DNA of 64,000 nt from Cryptomeria japonica (lineage: Eukaryota > Streptophyta > Pinopsida > Cupressales > Cupressaceae): positions 311,377,235-311,441,234 of the forward strand of contig NC_081405.1 of the NCBI RefSeq assembly GCF_030272615.1, written 5' to 3'. Positions 1-11,096 of the stretch are shown here, one piece after another. Below the pieces are notes generated by a model. The model searched no databases. It worked only from the letters and a program-made list of their open reading frames with translations, and was not told the DNA's origin. The position numbers were made by a program, and so were the translations under genes. Position 1 is the stretch's first letter. The number at the start of each line of letters is the position of its first letter.

Positions 1-1
1 A

Positions 2-93
2 GGGGCGTGGGGCACCCTGGTCCTGCCAGGACAGGGGTGCTGGGCGCCCTGGTCCCTTGGACAGGGGCGCTGGGCGCCCTGGTCCTTCTGTCA
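2..93. repeat. Three tandem copies of a GC-rich 30-bp motif
   Basis: Three consecutive units of 30-32 bases start at 2, 34 and 64. Each has the form GGGGYGYKGGGCRCCCTGGTCC followed by a short variable end, with GACA at most joints. The composition is far richer in G and C than the neighbouring DNA. A related motif with about the same period occurs inside the gypsy LTRs at about 7,050-7,140 and 13,575-13,680, so this is probably the edge of another LTR of that broad family, cut by the window start. Confidence 0.7.
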
Positions 94-540
94 GACTTCA
101 GTTTCAGCATTTTTTTGACAGCTTTTCAGGTTGCAAAACAACAGTTTCAGGTGCAGAATCAGGACAGTGGCGCCCGCGCCCCCATCCCGAACATTTTCAC
201 TCAGATTTTAACACTAGGTACGCATTTACATTCTTGTCTTGTCCGTGTGTTTACAACTTTCCATTTTTTAAGTTCAATTCTGCAATCTTGTTATTAGTTC
301 ATACTTGCACTTTGGGGTTAGGGATTGAACTTGCATCATTCTATCTATCATTTGCAACAAAGGAATAGAAATCCTAATAGGTAGCCCGTGGCTCTCTCTT
401 CCACAAAAAGAAGTAGCCAATTGTGTGATACCTCTAGGCTCTTTCGTATTCCACAAATGTGTGATTGAAAGTGAGATTAGGGCATGTTTGCTTAGTGTCA
501 CTTTTTCCCCCACACAAAGAGAGATTCTTAGAGAGTGATT
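94..540. other. No gene; probable remainder of an LTR or leader
   Basis: This stretch follows the GC-rich tandem motif and leads into the decayed coding piece A. Short frames on both strands lack recognisable domains. The junction to coding sequence near 541 is approximate, and I found no LTR end pair or target duplication that would define an element. Confidence 0.4.
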
Positions 541-1521
541 AAAACCTCCTTAGTAAGCCACCATTTGAGAAAGGCTCTCTTTATGAGACAAAATAGTGTT
601 GATTTCAACAAAAATCATAAAAAAATGGATAGAGCACTTGTAAGAAGAGAAAGACTTGACAATCCTCTTCAAAATGATACATGAGATTTTGGTGGGAGGC
701 TTCCACATGTTGATAAGAAGTTGACCAATAATGTAGAGGAGGAAATTAAACAATTTTGGCACTCTAACTCTAGAGTATCATCCAATGTGAAGGATGTTTT
801 AAAGTTAAGAATTGACAATTGAGATCGCACAATGAATTCTAAACATTTCTTGGAATCAAGCCAAACAATGTTATAAATTTATTTTTGTGAAACACATCCA
901 ACTTTGCAAATCTCACAAAGGGCTTGAATTGAATCTTTGAAGCCATTTTATTGTGTGCCTCTTAAGATTTGTAATAATTGTTGTTGTAAATACCATGTGG
1001 AGTTTTCAATGTATCATGAACTATTATGCTATATTTGTTCTCCTTTGCATAGTAAAAAAATCTTGCAAGGGTGTGGTGCAATGAAACTTTTGAGATCATC
1101 TACATACTTGCTAGATATATTTTGTCTTAGAGTTGATGATTTCTTTTTCTATAGAAATGATTGTTTAAATGAGAAGTTCTCACAATGTGGTGGCTTGTCA
1201 AAGTTTGTTTCATGTTTTCATGAGGGCAACAAACACGAATTCAAAAAGAATATTGTTCAGAAAAAGAGATATGAGATGGTCAAATATACTTTGAAGAGTG
1301 GAGGTGAAGGTTTTAGATGAGAGTTGGTCTCTAGAGAAGTCAGTGTTGCTAGTTTTATTTCAAACTTTAAGGAAAATATCTTCTACAAGTATGCAAAGAA
1401 TATCCATAGATCTCAGTGGTTGTTTCAACAATTTAAGATGTGTAAGAACTCTTTCCCAATTGACACTATTATATAAGTGGTCTATTTTGTAGAAAACTAC
1501 ACATTGCAACCACAAAATAAG
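541..1521 (+). pseudogene. Transposase-like protein, N-terminal half (piece A), decayed
   Basis: One forward frame can be followed through this region across six in-frame stops (near 679, 822, 873, 928, 1318 and 1474), so it is a single decayed exon and not several small genes. Visible motifs in order are a stretch with VEEEIKQFW (about 736-762), a cluster CNNCCCKYHVEF (about 970-1005) that looks zinc-binding, more paired cysteines (CYIC, GCGAMK, CLNEKFSQCGG), SREVSVASFISNFKENIFYKYA, and finally FVENYTLQPQN. The frame stops at an AAG/GTACAT splice donor (GT at 1522). I recall these motifs from widespread unnamed transposase-like proteins of plants and animals but cannot assign a family name. 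Piece B holds the matching C-terminal half; both contain the ENYT motif, so they may be two copies and not one gene. Confidence 0.65.
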
Positions 1522-2962
1522 GTACATGGGTAAATGCACAAACCTATGACACACTTTTATAAAGTAGCCAACACAACTAAAACTGTTTAACTTCAACCGC
1601 ATAAAAGTGATATTTATAACTTGAATTTCAAAATTATGTAAACTTATAAAATATAGAAATATTAATGAAGTTTATGTCTATTATTTTTAAATTTGACAAT
1701 TTTTTTATACATTTAAAGACAATTTTTTTCTTTTGCTGATAAATGTTGAAAAATCAAGGATTCTAGTTGGCATCACCAAAAATATGAAAACAAACTTATT
1801 TTTCCTGATTTTAATTTTTCAAGTAGATGACATATATATGTAGGGCTAAAAAAAATAAATTAAATTTTGATGTATATTTTTCTCGTGATAACATTTTAAG
1901 GTCCAACATAGTTGAATTTGATATTTTTCATTCGACATCATGTTTTCTATATTAAATTTATCATTATCAAAAATCAAATTATACCCTTTGGAGAAGATTC
2001 TTTCATCTAGTGAATTGTATTTGTAAATTTTTTTACTATCATTTAATCTTTTTTAAAAAATATTTCAAATCGATCTCTTCTCGAACTTAAAAACTACTTG
2101 CAATATTTAAAAAATAAAACATATTAAAATTAATCAAAATATTAAAAAAAATATATGTCCAGATTCATGACTTTGAGCTCTACAAAAGGGTATTTTTAGA
2201 TTTTTGTAAAAAATATTATGCTAGAAGAAAAATACAACAAAAGTGGAAAGTTTTAGAATTGCAGGAAAAATGGTAATTTGGTTGCCACATTAGATGCCAC
2301 ATAGACTGTATTGAACATACCTATTTCGATTGAAAAGCCTCCCATCGGTGGTGGTTTCCCAGGCGACCAAGTGACTATTTCATATTTGTTTTTGGTTATT
2401 TTTTTGTTTAATTTGAAAAGTCAATTGAAGGTAAATTTGAAGGTCAATTTAAATGTAATTTTGAAGATGAATTTGTAGGGTATTTTTTAATCTATTTTGT
2501 TATTTTCTTGACATTAATTTCAATTTATTAATGTAGAGAATAGTTTAATATTTATAACATGTGTAATTTCACATATTTTCTTTAAAACAATACCAAAAAG
2601 TTAAAAAATATATTTAAACTTTGATATTGTTTATTATATCAACATTAAATTAGATAACATTTGATTTGATGCACTAAAAAGAACCCTTGTTTGATGTTTG
2701 GTGCACTTGCACACTTTGTGTTGTAGACCCCTTGCATTATTTTTTTTGTAGAGAGGTCTGCCTTTGGAGAAGTGATCACTCCTTAGGGAATGACCTCAAA
2801 GTAGTTTTTCCTTTGGGTCGCTATATAAAAAGTTTGTGGCTAAAACCCGGTTCTTAACTTGTCTTTCTTGGGCTAGAGGTGTCAATAACAACCAAGGTTT
2901 GGTGAACATGCCTAAGGCTCCTCATGTACTTGACAAGAGACTTAAGCTTCTCACACTAGAAT
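1522..2962. other. AT-rich DNA without a recognisable gene
   Basis: It begins with a plausible splice donor of piece A and is mostly A/T runs. No frame with a domain is visible. A TATATAAAAA motif at about 2,823-2,832 could be a core promoter of an unrecognised LTR fragment, but no downstream element supports that. Confidence 0.5.
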
Positions 2963-3212
2963 CCCATAAGATGAGTTCCTTGAATAGTGAATAGAAACCT
3001 TATTTAGTGGTCCACCCTATTGATTTAGTTGTTGGCATCATTCTCAGTGTAGGGGCTTAACCAGTTTTGCCCCAAAGATACTCACCACCCATAAGATGAG
3101 TTCCTTGAATAGTGACTAGAAAAATTATTTAGTGGTCCACCCTATTGATTGAGTTGTTGGCATCATTCTTAGTGCAAGGGCTTAACTAGTTTTGCCCCCT
3201 AGATACTCACCA
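2963..3212. repeat. Direct tandem duplication, 125-bp unit
   Basis: Two adjacent copies start with CCCATAAGATGAGTTCC at 2,963 and at 3,088. Both contain the GTGGTCCACCCTATTGAT segment and end in front of a run of ATACTCACCA. They differ at scattered positions, so the duplication is not recent. No coding frame depends on it. Confidence 0.85.
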
Positions 3213-3621
3213 TATGGCTCCCTTGAGATGAGACATAAATACCCAACTTCACATAAGATACTTGTAGCTTTCTAGGGAGAATGTGATTGGGTCATCCTTC
3301 CAGTCTTGAAGGCCCGTACTTGTCCTCTCTCAAAAAGACAAAAAAATGTACATGCCCATCTACATGTGATGATACTTGAGTCAACAAAGATTCCAAGATG
3401 TGGGTTGTTAATGTCGCCATGAGGCCTTGACCTTAGGATAAAATATATTTGAAGTGTTTTTAATTGTGTTAAGATCAATGAAAATTGGGTTGAATTTGGC
3501 CTATGAACATTCATTGATGTAAAATTTTGGACAATCACACTGTAACAACCATTATGTCTTTTTGTTTGCAGTGTTTTCAAGAATTGGCTAAGAAATTTAT
3601 GCACAACACTACTGTTATATA
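3213..3621. other. No supportable gene
   Basis: A minus-strand open frame of 117 codons covers much of this part, but it has no recognisable motif and lies in repeat-rich intergenic DNA, so I do not call it a gene. Confidence 0.5.
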
Positions 3622-3766
3622 ACACAATTTACCTAACATATATATTTAGATGATTATTTAGTACATGTGACATAATTTACCTAACACAGATATCTAGATG
3701 ATTATTTAGTACATGTGACATAATTTACCTGTCTCAGATATCTAGATGATTATTTAGTACATGTGA
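3622..3766. repeat. Three tandem copies of a 48-bp unit
   Basis: Units starting near 3,622, 3,671 and 3,719 read as CATAATTTACCTAACA, then GATATCTAGATGATTATTTAG, then TACATGTGA. A single related copy (AATTTACCTAACATATCTATATCTAGATGG) lies at about 6,496-6,525, on the other side of the inverted LTR fragment, which suggests the array was split by that insertion. Confidence 0.8.
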
Positions 3767-4204
3767 ATACTTATACATGATTCATATCCATTTGAAATAA
3801 GGTGTGAGGAGAGTTCATAAGTTGCATGAGAACAATGATTCATTGGTAATACATAATGAGCTTGTAGTAGCAACTAGCTTATGTAATTTATTCAAATTTT
3901 ACATAAACATTTCAACCGTTTGGTTTTGTTGGTCGTCATATTACACAAAAATAAATGGTTGAAATGTTTACACAAAATTCGAATCGGTTACAAAAGCTAG
4001 TGGCTAGTACATGCTCATTATACTAACAATGAACCATGAATCTCAAACAACTTATCACAAAAACAAACAGTTGAAATGTTTACACAAAATTTGAATCGGT
4101 TACAAAAGCTAGTGGCTAGTACATTCTCATTATACTACCAATGAACCATGAATCTCAAACAACTTATGGATTTTCCTCACACCTTATTTTGGATATATAA
4201 ATCA
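3767..4204. repeat. Foldback: long inverted repeat with duplicated right arm
   Basis: The left arm (about 3,767-3,935) contains TACATGATTCATATCC, AAGGTGTGAGGA, AACTAGCTTATG and CATTTCAACCGTTTGG. Their reverse complements appear in the same inverted order on the right (TGGTTGAAATGTTTAC, AAAGCTAGTGGCTAG, CCTCACACCTTATTTTGG, AATCATGTATA). The right arm is partly duplicated in tandem: about 3,955-4,060 and 4,070-4,170 share the segment from GTTGAAATGTTTACAC to AACAACTTAT. No protein is encoded. It could be a foldback-type non-autonomous DNA transposon at the break point of the LTR fragment that follows, or a rearrangement product. Confidence 0.75.
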
Positions 4205-6473
4205 TGTATACGCTAATTAAGATTCAACAATTAATATATAATTAATAATATCTATTAATATAGAAATTGTCGCAATTAACATATATTTAATAATATACAT
4301 TAATTAATAATTAATATATAATTAATAAAATATATTGAATAAAATTTAATAATAATAAAACATTTTAAAAAAACAAAATTTAAATTTAATAAAAAAAATA
4401 AAATTTGTTTTAATAGCCACACAGTTTCTATCATTTCTCAAAAACCCAAAACTTAATTTTTATGAAATTTATACAAAAGTTAGAATGCAAAGTCACCAAG
4501 AAACCCAAAACATTTCGTAGAAACCCAGTTTGTAAATTTGGAGATGTCATTGACATTTTGAAACAACATAATAAAAACTTCTACAGGGGTTCCATTTTGG
4601 AACAAAATTTGGTAGCATGACAACATGCCAGGGAAGAATTTTTAAACCAAAACAATTCCTTCTATCTTAAATTTAATGGAAATAAAACATGAATCAAAAC
4701 TATAATCAACTAGAAATTGGAAATCAAATAACAAAATCATGAAAAGTTTTCCTGTCCATTTCATTTTTCCCCATATTTAAAAAAAATGGAAACTAATTAA
4801 ATACTGGTAAAAAGGAATTCAACCAGTCTAGAATTTTGTGACAACACAGAGAGGGAAAAATACCAATAAGAATTTTTAAAACAAAATTCATAGGTCCAAA
4901 TTGGCTCAAAACTATCAATTTAATTCTGGCTACAAAGGAATGGGAAGAGGAAAAATATAACTCTATTCCACATTCCTCCAAAATGAAACTACGAGAAGAA
5001 ACACATAGGCTGGAAGCACAAGAGGGTGATTCTAGGAAAATTTTGCCAACATAACCCCTATGATTTAAACTTGAAAACTAATCATTTTCTCATAAACAAA
5101 ATCAAACATGAAAACAAAACCCAACCAAACATTGGAGACACAACCATATCATATATATATTTTTTTCTTTTTAAAAAAAATTAAAAGCACACAAGAAAAT
5201 ACACAGGGAGGAAGAAATATTTGATATAATATTATTTAAAAAAAAAAAAAATGAAACTAGGCAGAAGCTATCCAACCTGTGAAGCTTTCCTGGAAGATCT
5301 TGTGGAAGAGCTCAGCCCTGCAACTAGACTCCCATGCCAATCCTTCCTTCCATCCCACCTCTGATTCTTATTTCCCCAACATGCATCCAAGAAATAATTT
5401 TTTTTCCTTCCCATAGTCTCCCCTCCTTCCCGTGAACTCACAGGCATTATAAAAAAGAAAAATATGCAACCTAATCTTTTTTTAGGTTTTTCCAACCAAA
5501 CATTTTCCAATAATTATGATATTTAATAAAACAAGAAATTCTTTTTCACATTAGAAAAATAAAAAATGCTTTTCTCTCCCTCATGTAATTTCTATTTTTT
5601 CCTAATTAACACAACTTAACATTTTTATTTCAAAATAATATGAGGGTAATATATATATTTTTAATTAAAATAAAATCCCAAATTCATTTTAACAAAAAAC
5701 TATATCCAACATATTTTAAACTCGCTTTTCTAATTAAATTGATTTTCTTAAATAATTAAAATCAACCTTTCTATGTTTAAAAAGGCAAAGAGATTAAATT
5801 AGTTCTATTTCAAATTAATTTTAATCTTTCTTTTCCAAACGTATAACTAAGTAAATCAATCCATTAAAATTAACCATTTAATTGCACTAGCTACCAATTT
5901 AAATTGAGCAATTCTAAATAACGATTAATCACATAAAGGGAACCTATTTAATTTAGTCCCTTAATTTTAATGCATAACACAACTTAGACAAATAAAATAA
6001 AAAGGATTAATTACTCAATTTTAACCACACACACAAAACACACAATCTAAAAAAGCTAAACAAACAGACGACTTGCATACCCAACCAAAGGAATATTGAC
6101 AGACGACTGATGATGCTCACTTGAGCACGAATAGGGTTACATGAGGGTCTCCCGATCACCTAATCCAATTTTCTAAGGGTTAATGAGGAGCACTCAAACC
6201 TGTGAATCCAGGTGAAGACGAACCTTGCAGCCATGCAGTACTGTACCTGCAATCTCCTGTAACCATGAATCACACATGCATATATATATATATATATAAT
6301 AAAAAGTGTTAGCCTGAGATTAATAACACAATTCAGGATAAATAATAAACTTACATATGAATTGATGTGAAAATCACATTAATAGGTACGCACAAGAATT
6401 AAAACATCTGACTATAACTTGATTACATGATAACTAACCATGATTAAAATCTGATTAGGGCAGGGGTTCTACA
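4205..6473 (-). mobile_element. Truncated LTR of the LARD family, reverse orientation
   Basis: Read on the minus strand it starts TGTAGAACCCCTGCCCTAATC-like at 6,473 and can be followed block by block along the first half of the LTR at 14,881: the GTGCGTAC segment, the TGTGTTATTAATCTC segment, the long AT-rich part with GGACTAAATTAAATAGGTTCCC, and the TTGCGACAATTT part. Homology stops near 4,205, corresponding to about 17,150 in the intact LTR, next to the foldback. The GTGG-rich palindromic cluster of the intact LTRs is missing here. The other end of the element is not in the window. Confidence 0.8.
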
Positions 6474-6570
6474 ATCTACGTTAGGTAAGCTAAACATAAT
6501 TTACCTAACATATCTATATCTAGATGGTAAGCTAAACAATTTTATGACTCAACAAATTTCTTTCCTCTAG

Positions 6571-6879
6571 GTTGTATCCTCTCAATTGTAAACTTCTTTG
6601 AGAACTATACATTCAGTCTTCATACAGAGATTCAAAGTCAATATTATCATTTTGAGTAGGTTGTAATATTTGTACAAGTTTTGTATAGACATGTAGAGTT
6701 TCATGTGGATGGTGTAGAAAGTGGTGGAGATGAATGCATTATCATTGAGGAGGTTCATTTTTATATTAATGATGATACTGGTCATGATAGGAGCTATGTA
6801 GCCCATTGCTTTGGATTTTTTTTGAAAATATCATACAATGTGGGATAACTGCTTCACAACATTAGATTTGGTTTGAAGG
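6571..6879 (+). pseudogene. Transposase-like protein, piece B, first visible exon
   Basis: A pyrimidine-rich tract and AG at 6,569-6,570 form a plausible acceptor. The frame then reads SIVNFFENYTFSLHTEIQ, SQYYHFE, a stop, VVIFVQVLYRHVEFHVDG, and EEVHFYINDDTGHDRSY with AHCFG, motifs of the same transposase-like family as piece A. A further stop lies near 6,845. The exon runs up to the start of the gag-protease LTR element at 6,880 and continues behind it at 14,640, ending at a GTAAGC donor at 14,648. The ENYT segment overlaps the end of piece A, so this is either a second copy or an exon duplication. Confidence 0.65.
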
Positions 6880-8045
6880 TGTAGTGTCATAAAATTATGA
6901 CCCTAGCAATTTTCAACTGCATTAGTGTCCTCACACATGCAAACTTGAATCCTCTAGCCTGATCAGAGACCAAAGAGTGCTCGACTTGCAAAAATAGCTT
7001 CTTCCTTGGCCTCTACATCACCCCGACTGCATTCTACCTTGGAGAAAGGGGTAGGATAGGGGTGTGGTGCCACTGTCCCCCCTTGGACAGGGGGGTGGCA
7101 CCATTGTCCTCCCAAGACAGGGGCATGGTGCCCTTGTCCCTGCCCTATTTTAGGGCAAGACCCTTCCTAGAGCATGTCTTGTGGGTTGTGCCTTGGGCGG
7201 GAAACCTCCCCGATGTCGGCCTGTGATGAAATTCAAATCCACCAATATGTATTTAAGGGCAAATTCTCTCTCTCATTTGCATGTTGGATGAGTGGGAAAT
7301 TCACAAGCGGTCAAGCATTCAAGAGAATTTAAGCATTCTTTTCCAGCATTGAGCATTCTCAAGTCTCCCTTCAAAGCTAGGTGTTGCATTCAAGTCAAGG
7401 ATTCAACCATTGAAGAGGAGATTAATTCCAACATTAAATTCCACACAAAAATTTCTATCAACATTGCTATCACAACCTCCCTTGAGGTGACTTACAATTC
7501 AGTCTTTCATTTACATCTACTTGTAAGTACTTTCTTTCATTACTTGGTTAATTCAAAAACTAGGGTTTGACCTAAAGGCAAACCCCCAATCCCAACACAC
7601 TTCCCTCTCTTTTCTGTGTGTAGGTTGTGGGTGCATAGCTATACTTTTAGATTCAGGCTTCATTTGCAGGGGTGGACAACTTTTCATCAAATTTGCAGGA
7701 CAACTTCTTCTCGACATTTTACTACCAAATCCAGGTGCACAACTTCATCCCATATTCCAATCTCAAGTTATAGTCGATTATTTGTCACTTTTGCACTACA
7801 TAATCTAATCAATTCCTTTCCAAATCAAACAAAGGGAGAAGGGATCAACTTAACATTCTTAATTCATTCAAAATTCAATCTATCATCTTTGTGTGGAGAT
7901 TGAATCTAGTGAGTTATCCCTTATCTTCCTAATGTAATGGTGAAAAGTGCTTGAAGGATAATCAATAGTGAAACTCTCATCTCTCTTTGAGGGAAAGGTT
8001 TAGTTTTCCTCTTGATATATCACTCATCATTTTTCCACCATTACA
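6880..8045 (+). repeat. 5' LTR of the gag-protease element
   Basis: It matches 13,406-14,634 along its whole length. Compared with the 3' LTR it lacks about 60 bases around 7,674 (the stretch with TTTTTCGGAGGACC at about 14,225-14,240). The LTR contains the 30-bp GC-rich repeat motif at about 7,050-7,140, upstream of the TATA-like motif. Confidence 0.9.
7250..7257 (+). promoter_or_regulatory. TATA-like box of the 5' LTR
   Basis: TATTTAAG precedes a CTCTCTCTCATTTG stretch. The same motif is conserved at 13,776-13,783 in the 3' LTR. It is the most plausible core promoter and would define the U3/R border shortly downstream. Confidence 0.5.
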
Positions 8046-8048
8046 TTT

Positions 8049-8062
8049 TGGTGAACCTGACG
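8049..8062 (+). other. Candidate primer-binding site
   Basis: TGGTGAACCTGACG starts three bases after the 5' LTR end, where a minus-strand primer tRNA would pair. It starts with TGG, as expected for pairing with a tRNA CCA end, but I cannot name the tRNA. Confidence 0.5.
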
Positions 8063-9261
8063 TCTTGCATGCTTTCCTTTGAACAACATTGTATATTTTT
8101 CAATTACAAGTTTCAAATTTCTGCAAACTTAGTGGTTAAATAATTATAAACACTAGTTTTTAAAATTAAAATTGAACTTGTGATTTGTAAAAAATGCTTG
8201 TGGTTATGTTAGATTTGAAAATTGTTTTGATTGTCAAATTCAATTTCTTCATTGTATTGTTCAATTTGCAATTAAAATTTACAAAATTAAGAGGTTACTT
8301 GTTAAAACCCTAATTTTCAATAATCATCTTGAACTTGTGCAAAAATTGGATTTCCATTTAATTTTGATATTTCTGATTGCTCTTAGATTTCTCTGTAATC
8401 CTACAATTCAAAATTTCAATTTCCCCCCTTTTCCCCAAAATTCAAAGTTTTAAAATTAAGTGGTTAGGTCATCAAACCCTAATTTTTAAAATTAATTGGA
8501 TTTTGTGTGAATTTCAAATCAATTTCAGTTACATTCAAATCTCTAAATATTTTCCAAGGTGTCCCTATCCATTGGGTTTGACCTTTTTCAAAATTGCAAT
8601 TCAATTCCTCTTTTTCTTCAAAACCCTACTAGGGTCCTATTTTCACCTTTGTGCCTTCATTTCGCCCATCTAGAGATCGTAAAATTCACTAGTTTTTTGG
8701 GGTTATCTTTAAAATCATCATAATATCCATCCCTAAAAATTTCAAAAAAAGTTGGTGGGACCATGTGCGTTCCCACCACGGTCCTCAAATTTTTTTCCCA
8801 AAATTTTGGGAGATTGTTATGATTGTATTTAATAGCCTAAATCTGGAAGATTGATTGATTTTATCGATTTTTGATCCCTCTAGAATTGAAAATACCTTCA
8901 AAATTCAACATTTCAACTTTCAAGAAATTTTTTAAAATTAAGAGGTTAATTATAGTCTGCCCTGATTTTAAAAATTCTAATTTTAAAATTAAGTGGTCTT
9001 CCCTTGGCCTTAATTTTAAAATTCCAATTTCCTTTCATTTTTTTGAAAATTGTGTCATTCCCTTTTTCCAAGAAAGTTCAAATTGTGTAATCAATATTTT
9101 CCAAAATTTTGCATTACTCAACTTTGTAAGCTTTGTTCTACAATTCAAAATTCAAATTTTCCCTCTAGTGCACGAGTTTTACCACTATTAGTCCTACCTA
9201 TCCTATCCTCGTTAGATGAAGCATTATAATTAAGGCTTCCCAAGGTTTAATTACCGAGGAG
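8063..9261 (+). other. AT-rich untranslated leader of the gag-protease element
   Basis: About 1.2 kb between primer site and the gag start codon. Short frames here consist of Phe, Ile, Lys and Asn from A/T runs and show no domain. The phrase AATTTTTAAAATTAA recurs several times. Confidence 0.6.
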
Positions 9262-11054
9262 ATGGAGCCTAATTTGGGTGACTTCTTTAATGAGGATCAT
9301 GCTAATTCTTCTCATCCTAATCATGTGCCTATTCACCCCATTTATGGATCCCATGATGAAGAAGAAGATTTAACTAGGGTTTCTTTAGATCAACTGTCTA
9401 CATTGGACAATAAATTTGATAGCTTTCAACAATGGATGTCCCGAGAATACCCTAATAGTGAAGCTCTTCCATTAATTGAAGGTCTTAAGCTCATGCTTCA
9501 AAGTGCTAAGAATGGAATTGATATATTGCATGGCTTTTCACATATTGTTGGTTCTAATGTCATGCCTATCAAGAGTTGTGCCGAAACCCTAGGTTACTCA
9601 CAACCTTCAACACAAGTCAATTTCTCTATTCCTTTGACTTATCCTATGACTAGTATTCCTACTTTCACATCTAATATCCTGGCTACTTCAACTCAATATG
9701 TCATTCCTATAACCATAAGTCATGAGGGTAATCCCTCTTCTTCATTAAATCCTCCATCTTTACCTATGTCTTCCATGAGTGTTCCTACTATTCGTCAACC
9801 AATCAGTGTGACACAAGGAGGTAATTCCTTCAACAACTTTATTCCTCCATTAAGTGTCCCTTTTCCTACCCAATCATCACCAATGCCTACTTATCATAAT
9901 GTCCCACCACCTTATTCTCAGTCCATGCCTTCTTTCAACAACATCACACCACCTTCTCAATCACCTATGTCTAACATGAATTCTTCTACCGAAATGATAA
10001 TTAACAATCTTGCTCAAACCATGTATTCTTTACAACAACAAATTGCTTCTATGAGTCAATCCAAGTTTAGTGTTCCCACCTTTGATGTTGTGAGCCCACT
10101 TTCTATTGATATTGTTAAAGTTGTGCCACCTAAACATGTTGATATCCCTCAATTGGAACCCTATAATGAAAAAGGTGATCCTCTTACGCATGTCAAAACA
10201 TTTCAAACCCTGTGTACTGATTTTGCTTATGATCAATGACTGCTTGAAAAAAAGTTTACAAGAACACTAAGAGATAAGGCTTTACAATGGTATTGCTCTC
10301 TGCCTTCTTATTCTATCACTTCCTTTCAACAATTGGCAAATGCTTTCATCCATCAATTTTAAAACAACATTGGTCTTAAAATCACTTTGACTGATTTAAT
10401 GCATTGTAAACAAGGTGTTAAAGAAAAAGTGACTGATTTCATTGGTAGATATAAGTATTTGTGTGCTCAAATTTATTTTCATGTACCTGATAATGATATT
10501 AAAAAAAATTCATTTCTACTTTACAAAAAGATATCAGGGAAAAGCTTCTTTTGTCTGAGTTTACTTCCTTTCTACAGTTGTGCGCAACACTCCACAATTA
10601 TCAACTGGCTGTGAGTCAAATGGAGAAATCCACTCCTATGGCTCTGAGTGATAAGAGATAGAGTGTTAAACAACTGTTTGCGAAGTTCAAACCAACAAAA
10701 ATCTTCATCAAGTTCAATGATCTAATCAACAACAACCATGTGAATGCTACAACAACTGTGCCTCCTATTTCTAAATTTTCCCAAAGAGAAAGACAATTTA
10801 CTCATTTGAATGAATCTTTGCATAGTATTATGTCTCAGTTATTGCATAGAAATGCTATCAAACTTCCTCCTATAAAACAAGTTGATCCTTCCAAACTTGC
10901 ATCTCCTCACTTTGATAACAATTCATTTTGCCAATTTCATCATCAACCTGGTCATGATACTGAGAAATGTGTTGCATTGAAAAATAAGGTTCAAGACTTG
11001 ATTGATAATAACACTCTATCTATGGCAGGTGTGAATGATAAAGGGAATAAATAA
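9262..11054 (+). pseudogene. gag: Gag polyprotein of the gypsy-like element, decayed
   Basis: Gag would package the element RNA. The first open part (9,262-10,239) starts MEPNLGDFFNEDHA and has a long Pro/Ser/Thr-rich middle. It ends VKTFQTLCTDFAYDQ and a TGA. The frame then continues with the retrotransposon-gag core: TLRDKALQWYCSLP, FQQLANAFIHQF, stop, LTDLMHCKQGVKEKVTDF. A frameshift near 10,500 follows. The last part (10,740-11,054) contains FCQFHHQPGHDTEKC, a C-x2-H-x4-GH-x4-C zinc-finger-like element that in this element type sits directly before the protease. At least three stops and one frameshift show it is dead. Confidence 0.85.
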
Positions 11055-11096
11055 GTTGCTCCTCCTAATCAAAATATTAAGATTGTCACTGATCAC

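Noticed and set aside
3272-3625. 117-codon minus-strand frame
   Set aside because: No domain, no splice or promoter context, next to tandem repeats.
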